In this document: piece by piece, positions 27,491 through 37,461 of the stretch
Layout of the letters: each line of letters begins with the position of its first letter
How positions within the stretch are numbered: the first letter of the stretch is position 1
Source: an uncultured Pelagibacteraceae bacterium
GTDB taxonomy: Bacteria; Pseudomonadota; Alphaproteobacteria; Pelagibacterales; Pelagibacteraceae
DNA: 64,000 nucleotides
Reading direction: 5' to 3'
Assembly (NCBI GenBank): GCA_902610315.1
Contig: CACLVA010000003.1
Location: 1-64,000, forward strand
Notes under the pieces: generated by a model
What the model was told of the DNA's origin: nothing
The model's database searches: none
The model's input: only the letters and a program-made list of their open reading frames with translations
Translations under genes and position numbers: made by a program

Positions 27491-29902
27491 ATGAGCGAAG
27501 ACAATAAAGACGATTATATTAAAAAGGAAGAAAACAATTCAGAATTGGAAAAACAATCTGAAGTTGATGAAAATAATTCAACTAAAGAGGAAAATCAGCC
27601 GTCTGATGTTCAAAATCAAGAAAATCAACCGAGTGTTGAAAATATTTCAAGCGCAAATGAAAATTCTGATAAAAATTTAACTCCTGAAAACCAAGAAGCG
27701 CCTGATGACAAACAAGATCGCCAAGTAATACATAAAAAAGATGGCAGACTTCACATATATATAAGACAAGATAAGTATAAAGGAGAACTTAAATCAAAAA
27801 ATTGGGTAGGTAGACTATATATCGACGGAAAACAAAAGATTTCTTCATCAGGTACACCAAACCTTGAGGAGGCAATACCAATTTTAGAGAAATGGTTTGA
27901 CGATATTCATGCTGAGAGCGAAAAATTAAAAAAACAAGCTGAAGAAAACCAAACTAGTGTTGTTCAAACTGAACAACAAAATATAGATCAGCAATCTAAA
28001 ACAGAAACTTCTTCACCAGGAGTAACCCAGGAGAGTGAAGTCCAAACAAAAACAGATGTAAATCAAACATCACAACCAATTGTTAATCAGATTGTTGAAA
28101 ATAAAATTGATGAAAAAAATGTTTCAACAAATGAAAGTATCAACAAAGAAGAAACAAATAAAACTTCTACGACGAAAGAAAAATTTTCAAATCTATTTGG
28201 TAAATTAAAAAATATAAAATTAAAAAAACCATCTTTAGATGGTATTAAACTTCCTAAATCTCCTTCAATTAAAAAAAATAATTCACTAGCGAAGATTTTA
28301 GATTTTTTTAAAACTAAAATTGGTAAATCCTCAATGCAAGGTGAAGAGATAGTCGGTGTTGAATTAAATAATAAAAGTATAAGACTGGCTCAAATTAATG
28401 CAGACAAATCAAATCAATGGGTATTAGAAAAATTTTATACTCATAAAGTAGATATACCTGATGAAAGTTCTGTTTTAGAAAATGCAGAAAAAATAACAGC
28501 AGAACTAACTTTAGCAATCCAAAAATCAAAAACTATTACATCTAATGTTGCTATTTCAATACCTGTAACAAGTGCAATCATAAGAGTTGTTACAGCTCCT
28601 TTAATGAAGGATGAGGAATTACAAAAAGCAATAGAAACAAATTCTTTATGGGAAAACTTAGTTCAATTAACAGATAATTTAGATGATTATTCTATTTTTC
28701 ATCAAGTAATAAATAGAAACCAAAAAGATAATACTATGGATATCTTATTTGTTGCATCTAAGTTGGCAGATATTAATAGTTATGTATCGATAGTTAAAGC
28801 AGCAGGGTTAAATCCAGTTATAATTGACGTTAAATGTTTTGCATTAAAATCTGCAGTTGATCAAATAAATCAAATTTCAAATAAATCAGAAGATGCAAAT
28901 CTTACTGCTGTTTTAGAATTTGGCCTAGATGAAAACTATCTAATGATATTGTATGACAATAACCCAATAATCACTGACATTTTTTTAAGAGGTCAAGATA
29001 GAAAAATTCTTCAAGGCTCGCAAGATTCCGAAGAGAAAGCTGGTTTAGTTAGAAGATACGTTACTCAAGTAAAACAAGCAGTTCAAGATTTTGAAACAAA
29101 ATATGAGAAGAGAATTAGAAATTTAAAAGTTGTTTCAGATCTAGAAAATGTAGAGGAATACTTATCATTTTTTAGAAAAAGCCTTTTGAACGTTGGCTTT
29201 AATTTATTTGATCCAGTTGAGGGATTAAAGGTACCTCAACAATTTCAAAAAGATTTAGATTTACCAAACAGATCTTACTTAACAACTTCAATTGGTCTTG
29301 CTTTTAGAAAATTGGATGTATTTGGCTACTATAAATTTGTAACGGCAGCAAAAAATATAAATTTATTACCTAATAGAAAAAGCATGTTCCAACAGAAGAA
29401 GATGAAGGCTATATCAGGTTTTGCTTTTAAAGGACTGGCAGGTGCAATTGCAGGTATTTATTTAATTTTGTTCACATTATCTTTTTGGAATATACATTCT
29501 TATAACAAAAAACTTAAAAATTATCAGAGTGTAAAAGAAACCCATATTCAAAAACAAGCTGAGCTAAAAAAAGTTTCAAAAGAATTAAAACTAATGCAAA
29601 CTACTTTACAACTTAGCAATAGCTTAAAATCAAATAAAGAACTTACTTACAGAGTTTTAGCGCAGGTTGCATCTAGTGTTCCAACAAGAGTTAGATTTGA
29701 CTCAGTAGAATACAACGGCTCTAACTTACTTACTATTCAAGGAATAGCTGCAAGTGACCAAGATATTTTGAAATTTATTGAAAATTTAGGAAGACAAAAA
29801 TTAATTGATCAAGCATCACTATCTTCAATGAGATTGCCTCAAAGAGTTCAAGGTGGTGCAACAATGAAAGGTTTTAGGGTATTTGTAAAAATTAAAACAT
29901 AA
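27491..29902 (+). CDS. PilM-PilN fusion with a long N-terminal extension
   Basis: PilM-like actin fold (GVELNNKSIRLAQINADK...) followed by PilN-like NINLLPNRK...TM...; acidic low-complexity N-terminus. Confidence 0.82.
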   Translation: MSEDNKDDYIKKEENNSELEKQSEVDENNSTKEENQPSDVQNQENQPSVENISSANENSDKNLTPENQEAPDDKQDRQVIHKKDGRLHIYIRQDKYKGELKSKNWVGRLYIDGKQKISSSGTPNLEEAIPILEKWFDDIHAESEKLKKQAEENQTSVVQTEQQNIDQQSKTETSSPGVTQESEVQTKTDVNQTSQPIVNQIVENKIDEKNVSTNESINKEETNKTSTTKEKFSNLFGKLKNIKLKKPSLDGIKLPKSPSIKKNNSLAKILDFFKTKIGKSSMQGEEIVGVELNNKSIRLAQINADKSNQWVLEKFYTHKVDIPDESSVLENAEKITAELTLAIQKSKTITSNVAISIPVTSAIIRVVTAPLMKDEELQKAIETNSLWENLVQLTDNLDDYSIFHQVINRNQKDNTMDILFVASKLADINSYVSIVKAAGLNPVIIDVKCFALKSAVDQINQISNKSEDANLTAVLEFGLDENYLMILYDNNPIITDIFLRGQDRKILQGSQDSEEKAGLVRRYVTQVKQAVQDFETKYEKRIRNLKVVSDLENVEEYLSFFRKSLLNVGFNLFDPVEGLKVPQQFQKDLDLPNRSYLTTSIGLAFRKLDVFGYYKFVTAAKNINLLPNRKSMFQQKKMKAISGFAFKGLAGAIAGIYLILFTLSFWNIHSYNKKLKNYQSVKETHIQKQAELKKVSKELKLMQTTLQLSNSLKSNKELTYRVLAQVASSVPTRVRFDSVEYNGSNLLTIQGIAASDQDILKFIENLGRQKLIDQASLSSMRLPQRVQGGATMKGFRVFVKIKT

Positions 29903-29904
29903 TT

Positions 29905-30597
29905 ATGAATTTTAATATTGATTTAAAAAACATTGACTTAAAAAATATATCGCTTGAGGATATCCAGGCTAAACTTAAAAAAGTTGAGAAAAAAACATGG
30001 ATTAAACTTGGTTCGTCTTTGGGCGCAATAATTGTATTTTTAATAATTTTCTATGGCGTTCTTAATCCAATAGTAAATAAAAAGAAGGCTCAGTTAATGG
30101 ATATGAATACAAAAATAGAGGAGACCGAGCAATTCAATAATAAAATTATAATATCCAAAAAAAAGATAAAAAAAATTAAGCCTAAGTATGAGCAATATTC
30201 TACTCTATTCCATACTAGAGCAGAGGTGGAGGGTTTGTATCAAACTCTTAGTGAATTTGCTGGCAATAATAATTTGATCATTTCTAAAATTGAAAAGAAA
30301 AAAATAAAAGAAGTCACTAAAGCTGAAGCAATTTCAAAAGCAACCGGCAAGAAAGCTAAGGGTGGTGGCAAAGGTAAAAAGAAAAAAGCAAACCTTGCAT
30401 ATTATACTATTCCTGTTGATTTTGAGATTACTGGTAATTTTATTGGTTATATTAAGTTTAAAAGACAGCTATCTCTCTCACAAAAAATGTTAAATTTTGA
30501 CAAAGAGGTTATTAGAGTGGTACAAGGGGATACAACCGGAGCGATAAAAGTAAATGGCACATTAACAATAGTAGGTTTGGTAGATGAATTTTTTTAA
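29905..30597 (+). CDS. pilO: Type IV pilus assembly protein PilO-like
   Basis: Single TM, coiled coil, periplasmic ferredoxin-like C-terminus (YYTIPVDFEITGNFIGYIKFKRQLS); operon position. Confidence 0.8.
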   Translation: MNFNIDLKNIDLKNISLEDIQAKLKKVEKKTWIKLGSSLGAIIVFLIIFYGVLNPIVNKKKAQLMDMNTKIEETEQFNNKIIISKKKIKKIKPKYEQYSTLFHTRAEVEGLYQTLSEFAGNNNLIISKIEKKKIKEVTKAEAISKATGKKAKGGGKGKKKKANLAYYTIPVDFEITGNFIGYIKFKRQLSLSQKMLNFDKEVIRVVQGDTTGAIKVNGTLTIVGLVDEFF

Positions 30598-31090
30598 AAT
30601 TATTATAATCCTATTAAGTTTTATTTTTTACAATAATTTGGCCCTATCAGACAGCCATGACAAAGAACAAAACATTGTCGAAAAAGCAAAAGAAATAAAT
30701 CAAAAAGTTAAAAAAGATCAAGCTATTAAAAACGCCAATATTTCTGATGCAGTTGGAAAAGAGGAGCCACTACCTCTTAATGATCCATTTGTAGGCGATG
30801 GCTCTTTAGGTGGTGGTAATCAAGTTAAATTAATTGCAGCAACAGAAGAGGAAAGAAAAGGGTTAAGTGTATTTAATTACAAGCTTGTTGGAATAATTGA
30901 AAGTGAAGATAATATGTTTGCTTCTTTAATTGATGAAGATGGTGAGGTATTAACTTTAAGTTTATTTGAGGAATTAACCCCAGGTGTCAGACTGATTGCT
31001 CTAGATACTAATGAAATTGTTTTTGAAAGAGAAGAGGATTCTTTAGTAGTTATAAATTTTAAAAATCAAATTATTGAGAGAGACAAATAA
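30584..31090 (+). CDS. pilP: PilP-like pilus assembly protein
   Basis: Signal/TM; PLNDPFVG and LVGIIESEDNMFASLIDEDGEVLTL; operon position. Confidence 0.72.
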   Translation: MNFFKIIIILLSFIFYNNLALSDSHDKEQNIVEKAKEINQKVKKDQAIKNANISDAVGKEEPLPLNDPFVGDGSLGGGNQVKLIAATEEERKGLSVFNYKLVGIIESEDNMFASLIDEDGEVLTLSLFEELTPGVRLIALDTNEIVFEREEDSLVVINFKNQIIERDK

Positions 31091-31092
31091 TT

Positions 31093-32649
31093 ATGAAAAA
31101 AAATTATTATAAAATAATCATAAGTTTTATTTTCATAATCTTCTTTATTACCGGTTGTGCTCAACCAGGTAAAAAAGTTAAAGGATTTAAACATGACACT
31201 CCTTTAATAAAAACAGACGTCAAAGAGCTTGGAAAAGAACAACTAGAAAAAGATGTTAAAATGGGCCCAATCCCTGCAGAAGCTGATGTTGTTAAATTGA
31301 AAAAAAGAAAAAAAATATCTTCAGTTAAGGAAAAAAATTATCTTTTAATCTCAGAAGATTATCCAAAGTTAAAACAAACAGTAACATTCAAGTTTCAAAA
31401 CATGGATTATGCTGAGGCAATGGGATTAATGGCGAAGATAGGTGATATAAATATTTTAGTTGGAGAAGACGTTGCTGGAGCAATAACAGCAGAATTAATT
31501 AATGTTCCTTGGGATAAAGCTTTTAATGCTTTATTAGATATAAAGAATTACGCAGCTGACATCGATGTCAATAGTAATATTATAAGAGTTGCAACACCTG
31601 CTACTTTAACAAGTCAAGAAAGTTACAAATCTGCAAGAGCACAAGCAGTCAAGAAAAAAGTTGAGTTAGAAGACTCAGTTGAACCAATTATTTCTGAAAT
31701 ATTTAGACTTTATTATATTTCTCCAGCAGAAGCTAAAGCAACTATTACAGAATTATTCACGTCTACTGCAACAAGCGGTTCTTTTGTGCCAATACAAATA
31801 ACGGAAGAAAAAACTACAAGGTCCATAATTGTAAGAGGTAAAGAAAAAGATTTAGATGTAGTTGATAAAGTAATAAGAGAAATTGATGTTCGAACTAAAC
31901 AAGTTTTAATGGAAGCATTTATTGTTGAAGCAACTTCAAATTTTGAGAGAGCTTTAGGGACAAAGCTTGGGGCTGCGTACACAAGAAATAGAGTTAGAGC
32001 AGGGGGTACTGCTGGTAACGCTACATCTATAGGTGAAACAGAAGGCGACGGAGGAGCTATCACGTCAGAAACAGCTGCGATAGGTGGAGCAATAGATAAT
32101 ATTTTTCAATCAAATGCTGTTGGAGCGGCTACAAGTGGTATAGGAGTTTTAAGAAGAACAGGTTCTGCAGTTTTAAAATTACAGTTAGATGCTCTAGAGA
32201 CCGAAGGCCTAAGCAAAACAATATCGAACCCAAAACTATTTTCATTAGATAATCAAACAGCTTCAATTACTCAAGGAGTTCAAATCCAGCTTCCTGGAAG
32301 TGGTGATACTGGACCTCAGCTTGTTGATGCTGCACTAAAATTAGTAATTACACCTAGTATAATTGGTGATGGAAATGTCTTAATGGAAATTCAAGTAAAT
32401 AACGATACACCTGATAGAACTAACCCAGGCTCAATTGGTATAAATAAGATGGAAATTACTACAAAATTACTGGTGGCCGATGGAGATATAGTCGTAATTG
32501 GTGGAATTAAAAAGAATGAAGTGGCAAGCTCTAAAGATGCTGTTCCAGGAGTATCAAAAGTTCCATTATTAGGAAAAATGTTTCAAGGTAAGGCAAAATC
32601 GGATAAACTAAATGAGTTGTTAGTGTTTATTGCGCCAAGAATTTTGTAA
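31093..32649 (+). CDS. pilQ: Type IV pilus secretin (PilQ/MshL-like) with lipobox
   Basis: FFITGCAQPG lipobox; secretin C-terminus LVITPSIIGDGNVLMEIQVNNDTPD...VPLLGKMFQGKAKSDKLNELLVFIAPRIL. Confidence 0.92.
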   Translation: MKKNYYKIIISFIFIIFFITGCAQPGKKVKGFKHDTPLIKTDVKELGKEQLEKDVKMGPIPAEADVVKLKKRKKISSVKEKNYLLISEDYPKLKQTVTFKFQNMDYAEAMGLMAKIGDINILVGEDVAGAITAELINVPWDKAFNALLDIKNYAADIDVNSNIIRVATPATLTSQESYKSARAQAVKKKVELEDSVEPIISEIFRLYYISPAEAKATITELFTSTATSGSFVPIQITEEKTTRSIIVRGKEKDLDVVDKVIREIDVRTKQVLMEAFIVEATSNFERALGTKLGAAYTRNRVRAGGTAGNATSIGETEGDGGAITSETAAIGGAIDNIFQSNAVGAATSGIGVLRRTGSAVLKLQLDALETEGLSKTISNPKLFSLDNQTASITQGVQIQLPGSGDTGPQLVDAALKLVITPSIIGDGNVLMEIQVNNDTPDRTNPGSIGINKMEITTKLLVADGDIVVIGGIKKNEVASSKDAVPGVSKVPLLGKMFQGKAKSDKLNELLVFIAPRIL

Positions 32650-32655
32650 AATATT

Positions 32656-34404
32656 ATGCTTAAAATTAGTAGAGAGAGTGAAATTAATCTAATCAATGTA
32701 TTAATTGATAATGACGTCATATCTGGAAAAGATTTAATAAATATAAAGAAGAAAAGTTCAGAAGGAAATAAGTCCCAGATAGAGGCAGTATTTGATCTTA
32801 AACTTACAGATGAAAAAAAGATTTTAGATATTTTAGTTAAAGAACAAAATCTGGAAATTATAGATTTAAAAAAAGTTGAAGTATCTCCAGATATAAAATC
32901 AGTTTTACCTTCAAATTATATAAAAGTTAACTTTGTAGCTCCATTTAAAATGGAAGGTAAGACACTTCATATTGCAATTCCAGATAGTTCTAAACTTGCG
33001 CTTATGAGAAATTTAAAAGCAATTACAAAAAAAAATATTGAATTACATGCTGCTCCTTTAACCCAGATATCAGAATTTATTGAAAAAATTTCAAGTGATG
33101 GTGAAGTTACCACTGCTACCATTAGACAGGAGAATAAAGAAAAACAAAAAACTTTTGACTCTGATTTAGGTGAAGCTGGGGAAGTTTTAGAGAAAGCTCC
33201 AGAGGAAGATATCGAAGCAATTGAAAATGAGTCAGAGGTTATAAAATTTAGTACAGCTGTAGTTGCAGAAGCCATAAAAAAAGGTGTCAGTGATATTCAC
33301 ATCGAGCCTTATAGATTTTCATCTCGTGTTAGATATAGACTTGACGGTATGCTTCAAGAGCAAGAACAGTATAAAAATTTCTTGCATGACAATTATGGTG
33401 CGGTTGTAACTCGTTTTAAAATTATGGGTAAACTTGATATTGCAGAACGTAGATTACCTCAAGATGGTGCAATTAATTTTAAGATAGAAGGCAAAGTGGT
33501 AGATTTACGTCTTTCAATATTGCCTACTGCAAACAATGAAAGAATTGTAATGCGTATTTTAAATAAAGACGCAGGAGATATCACACTTGAACAATTAAAT
33601 TTTGAGGAGCAAGACTTAAAAAGTTTAAGGAAATCAATTCACTCTACCCAAGGTCTTATTCTTGTAACAGGTCCAACAGGTTCAGGTAAATCAACTACTC
33701 TTTACAGTATATTAAAAGAAGTTAGTAAGCCTCATTTAAATATTTTAACAGCTGAGGATCCAGTTGAATACGAATTAGACGGAGTAGGACAAGTACAAAT
33801 TAAAGATGACATTGGCTTAACATTTGCTTCAGCCTTAAGATCTTTTTTAAGACAAGACCCAGAAATAATTTTGGTTGGAGAGATGCGAGATAAAGAAACA
33901 GTAGATATAGGATTAAAAGCAGCTTTAACAGGACACTTAGTATTTAGTACATTGCACACAAATGATGCACCAAGCACAATTACAAGATTACAAAACATGG
34001 GAACACCTGATTATCTGATAAGTGCTGCATGTCAGTTAGTTGTTGCACAAAGACTTGCAAGAAAAAATTGCAAAAAATGCAAAATTCCAGATGACGATGT
34101 TAACCCAAAAGTTTTACAAGATTTAGGATTTAGCGCTGAGCAAGCCTCAAGAGTTAAAGCTATTAAAGGGAAAGGTTGTGAAACATGCAGCAACACAGGT
34201 TACAAAGGTAGACAAGGAATTTATGAAATTTTAGTTGTTTCAAAACCTTTGAAAGAAGCAATTTTAAGAAAAGCTACAACTCCCGAATTAAGACAAATTG
34301 CCGTTAAAGAAGGTTTCCAAACTATGCAAGATATGGGTAAAAGATTAATTGCTAGCGGAGATTTAAATTTTAGGGAATACGAAAGAGTATTATCTAACGA
34401 ATAA
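32656..34404 (+). CDS. pilB: Type IV pilus extension ATPase PilB/GspE/MshE
   Basis: LVTGPTGSGKSTTLYSIL, AEDPVEYELDGVGQVQ, RQDPEIILVGEMRDKET, tetracysteine CKKC...CETC. Confidence 0.95.
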   Translation: MLKISRESEINLINVLIDNDVISGKDLINIKKKSSEGNKSQIEAVFDLKLTDEKKILDILVKEQNLEIIDLKKVEVSPDIKSVLPSNYIKVNFVAPFKMEGKTLHIAIPDSSKLALMRNLKAITKKNIELHAAPLTQISEFIEKISSDGEVTTATIRQENKEKQKTFDSDLGEAGEVLEKAPEEDIEAIENESEVIKFSTAVVAEAIKKGVSDIHIEPYRFSSRVRYRLDGMLQEQEQYKNFLHDNYGAVVTRFKIMGKLDIAERRLPQDGAINFKIEGKVVDLRLSILPTANNERIVMRILNKDAGDITLEQLNFEEQDLKSLRKSIHSTQGLILVTGPTGSGKSTTLYSILKEVSKPHLNILTAEDPVEYELDGVGQVQIKDDIGLTFASALRSFLRQDPEIILVGEMRDKETVDIGLKAALTGHLVFSTLHTNDAPSTITRLQNMGTPDYLISAACQLVVAQRLARKNCKKCKIPDDDVNPKVLQDLGFSAEQASRVKAIKGKGCETCSNTGYKGRQGIYEILVVSKPLKEAILRKATTPELRQIAVKEGFQTMQDMGKRLIASGDLNFREYERVLSNE

Positions 34405-34412
34405 AAATTCAT

Positions 34413-35654
34413 ATGGATACATTTACATACAAAGGAATTTCTGATGGAAAATATGTAGAAGGAAATATTGAAGCTTTAAATTCAGATGAAGCATCGCATA
34501 AATTAAAAGAGCAAAAAATTATAATCACAAATCTAATTAGAGCGGCCAAAGGTAAAAAAAAAGAGGAAAAAGGATCCAAAAAGAAAGCTAGCTTTGCATT
34601 ATTTGGAAAAAAAAAAGCAAAAGTAGAAGATGTTTTAATATTTTCAAAACAATTTGCAACAATGGTAAAAGCTGGACTGCCTATACTGCAAGTTTTAGGA
34701 ATGTTAAGGGATCAGCTTGAAAGCCCAGCTATGAAGGAAGTAGTTGAGGATATCAGAAAAAGCCTAGAGGGAGGTGTTACATTATCCAAATGTTTTGAGA
34801 AACACCCTGAGCTTTTTGACAATATTTATATCAATTTAATTAAAGCTGGAGAGGCAAGCGGAAAGCTTGATGTATTCTTACTTAAGATAGTTGACTCTTT
34901 GGAGAAAAAAGAGGCTATCAAGAAAAAAATTAAAGGTGCTCTTATGTATCCAGGAATTATGTTTACTGTAGCAGTTACTGTCAGTGCTTTCATGTTAATC
35001 AAAGTTGTTCCGGTATTTGCTAAAATGTATGATGGAATGGGAATTGAACTTCCGGCTGCAACAGCAACAATTATGGGTATGAGCGACTTCCTAAGAGGTA
35101 CTGGAGGAACAATTCTTTTATTTTCATTAATCGCTTTCTTTGCGGCTTTTAAATACTTAACTACCAAAAATGAAAAAATTAGATACATGTGGCATAAACA
35201 AGTTTTAAAGTTACCAATTTTTGGTGAAATGATTTTAAAATCTATGCTGGCAAGAATTTCTTTAATTATGGGTAATTTAAGTGCTGCTGGGGTAAACTTA
35301 TTGGAAAGTTTAGAAATTGCAAAATCAGTTAGTAATAATGTTGTGGTATTAGAGTCTTTGGAAAATGTTAAAAAAGGAGTTTTTTCAGGAGACACTTTAA
35401 CTAAATTGTTTTTAAGAGATCCACTTTTTCCACCAACATTTAGTCAATTAATTTCAGTTGGTGAGCAGACAGGTCAACTTGATGAAATGTTTGGATCTGT
35501 TGCAAAATATTATGAGTCTGAGTTTGATACTGTTGTAGAAAATTTATCTTCACTTATTGAACCTATCATGATTGTATTTATGGGATTAATGATCGGCGGA
35601 CTAATGATTGCAATGTATTCACCAATTTTCAACGTTGGTGCTTTAATTGGATAA
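34413..35654 (+). CDS. pilC: Type IV pilus inner membrane platform protein PilC/GspF
   Basis: FSKQFATMVKAGLPILQVLGML, GEASGKLD, VGEQTGQLDEM. Confidence 0.94.
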   Translation: MDTFTYKGISDGKYVEGNIEALNSDEASHKLKEQKIIITNLIRAAKGKKKEEKGSKKKASFALFGKKKAKVEDVLIFSKQFATMVKAGLPILQVLGMLRDQLESPAMKEVVEDIRKSLEGGVTLSKCFEKHPELFDNIYINLIKAGEASGKLDVFLLKIVDSLEKKEAIKKKIKGALMYPGIMFTVAVTVSAFMLIKVVPVFAKMYDGMGIELPAATATIMGMSDFLRGTGGTILLFSLIAFFAAFKYLTTKNEKIRYMWHKQVLKLPIFGEMILKSMLARISLIMGNLSAAGVNLLESLEIAKSVSNNVVVLESLENVKKGVFSGDTLTKLFLRDPLFPPTFSQLISVGEQTGQLDEMFGSVAKYYESEFDTVVENLSSLIEPIMIVFMGLMIGGLMIAMYSPIFNVGALIG

Positions 35655-35657
35655 TAT

Positions 35658-36089
35658 TTATAATTGTTTAGTTAATACTAGATGATTAATCCAAGGTTTT
35701 TTTCCATCTTTAAACTCAACAGCATCCATTATTTCTTGAATAAAAAAAGTACCTAGTCCACCAGGTTTTACATTATCAATTTGTCTATGTTTTACTTTTT
35801 TTGGATCAACTGGAGTTCCTCTATCATAAAATGCAATTTGAAGCTTATCGTTTTCGCAACTAATTTGGACTACCATTAATTCATTAGCATCTGCTGAATT
35901 TTTAAAAGCGTGCTTGACAATATTTTGTGCAGCTTCTGCAATAGCTAATACTAATTCATCTTTGAGATCTTGTTGAATATGAAGTTTTTCAAATACATCT
36001 CTACAAAAAGTTCTTACCTCTTTTAAACTGGATGAATTAACTAAAAATGCTTTTTTTTCGGTATGATCTTGGTGAGCCGTTTCACTCAT
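35658..36089 (-). CDS. RsbW-like HATPase (anti-sigma/serine kinase family)
   Basis: N box ELVLAIAEAAQNIVKHAF, G1 DRGTPVDP, G2 PGGLGTFFIQEIMD. Confidence 0.88.
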   Translation of the reverse strand: MSETAHQDHTEKKAFLVNSSSLKEVRTFCRDVFEKLHIQQDLKDELVLAIAEAAQNIVKHAFKNSADANELMVVQISCENDKLQIAFYDRGTPVDPKKVKHRQIDNVKPGGLGTFFIQEIMDAVEFKDGKKPWINHLVLTKQL

Positions 36090-36094
36090 AAAAA

Positions 36095-36394
36095 TTATTC
36101 TAAATTTAATATTTGTTCAAGCTTAGCCATCATAATCACTTTAAGAACTGATTTACTCACGTCTTTAATAATTACTTTTGTATTTTTTTCTAATGCTTTT
36201 TGATGACTTTCGATTAAAACCGATATTCCGGAAGAGTCCATGTATTGAACATTGCTTAAATTTAAATGAACCTCTTTTCCAGCTTCAATATGCGGGAATA
36301 TTACTTCCTTTGCTTTTTCAGTTACATCCATATCTATTTCACCATCAAGATGAATTGTTGCTATACTACCGTCTTCTGTAACTTTATAACTCAT
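36095..36394 (-). CDS. STAS-domain anti-anti-sigma factor homolog
   Basis: HLNLSNVQYMDSSGISVLIESHQKA with conserved phospho-Ser motif. Confidence 0.9.
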   Translation of the reverse strand: MSYKVTEDGSIATIHLDGEIDMDVTEKAKEVIFPHIEAGKEVHLNLSNVQYMDSSGISVLIESHQKALEKNTKVIIKDVSKSVLKVIMMAKLEQILNLE

Positions 36395-36675
36395 AAAAAT
36401 TTCCTTGCCATTGCCAAAACTTTTTCAACTGGTTTGCTTACTTCAATTAATTCAAATTTAGTTTTTTTTTGCTCTGATAATTTTTTACTTTCTATAAGAA
36501 CGGATATTCCTGAAGAGTCCATATATGCAACTTTACTTAAATTTAAGTGAACTTCGTTGCCCGCCTCTATTAATGGTAAAATTGACTGCCTTGCTTTGTC
36601 TGCAACATCCATATCTATTTCTCCCGTAAGATGCACCACTTTTATATTTCCTTTATTCTCAACCTTATAATCCAT
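36391..36675 (-). CDS. STAS-domain anti-anti-sigma factor homolog (paralog)
   Basis: HLNLSKVAYMDSSGISVLIESKK; overlaps the next STAS gene by 4 bp. Confidence 0.9.
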   Translation of the reverse strand: MDYKVENKGNIKVVHLTGEIDMDVADKARQSILPLIEAGNEVHLNLSKVAYMDSSGISVLIESKKLSEQKKTKFELIEVSKPVEKVLAMARKFL

Positions 36676-36858
36676 ATATCACAATAGTTTAACAAATTTG
36701 AAATTTTGCTCAATATGACCAGATTAAACAAATATATTCCAGAAAAAAATTAATTAGATTAGAAGTCCCTAATTTATTGATTTTTAAAGTATTTACATAT
36801 AATTAAAAAATTAATAAAAATAACAATTATTAATATTAATATAAAATAAGAGGGCTAA

Positions 36859-37383
36859 ATGAAAAACAATAAAGGTTTTACTTTGATAGAATTACTAGTT
36901 GTTGTCGCAATTATAGGAATTCTAGCAGCTGTTGGAACAGTTGCTTACACTGGCTACACTGAAGGCGCAAAAAAAAATTCAGCCAAATCAAATCATGCAT
37001 CTGTGGTTAAATACATTGCAGCCGAAGATCAAAAATGTGCAATGTCTGCAGGAAAAGTTTTTGGTGTAACTGCAGTTTATGATGACACTACTGCTGACAG
37101 TGCAACTCAATTCAACTGTGACACAAGAACTGGTGCAAGTATAGCGAAGGCTGCCGAAACTGCTTTAGCAGATTTTAAAAATCCTTACAGCACTGGTAAT
37201 TCAGCTGTTAGAGATAACGCTGACGGTACAACCACAGCTCATGCAGCTAAAGGTGACATGGGATATGTCAATATAGACGTAGACGCTACCGATACTGATT
37301 TACTCGTTATTACAACTTGTTTCCAAAATGATTGTGCAGCGTCGACAGACGATGTTGTTAACGAAGTAGCTGTTGCAGAATAA
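36859..37383 (+). CDS. pilA: Type IV pilin (probable major pilin)
   Basis: MKNNKG/FTLIELLVVVAIIGILAAVGTVAYTGY prepilin signal; Cys pairs. Confidence 0.92.
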   Translation: MKNNKGFTLIELLVVVAIIGILAAVGTVAYTGYTEGAKKNSAKSNHASVVKYIAAEDQKCAMSAGKVFGVTAVYDDTTADSATQFNCDTRTGASIAKAAETALADFKNPYSTGNSAVRDNADGTTTAHAAKGDMGYVNIDVDATDTDLLVITTCFQNDCAASTDDVVNEVAVAE

Positions 37384-37397
37384 AGATTAAATGACTT

Positions 37398-37434
37398 CCA
37401 AAAGTTCTATAGTTTTATATCTATAGAACTTTGG
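37398..37434 (+). promoter_or_regulatory. Intergenic hairpin between the two pilin genes
   Basis: AAAGTTCTATAG-TTTTATAT-CTATAGAACTTT 12-bp stem extended by CC/GG, no U-run. Confidence 0.75.
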
Positions 37435-37461
37435 TTGTCTTTCCAATAACAGGGATTATTA

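Noticed and set aside
31713-32063. 116-aa minus-strand ORF opposite pilQ
   Set aside because: Antisense shadow of the secretin gene.
34826-35395. 189-aa minus-strand ORF opposite pilC
   Set aside because: Entirely antisense to a well-supported pilC; no recognisable domain.
36676-36858. Possible sigma-54 promoter for pilA
   Set aside because: No TGGCAC-N5-TTGC-type element seen in the divergent intergenic region.
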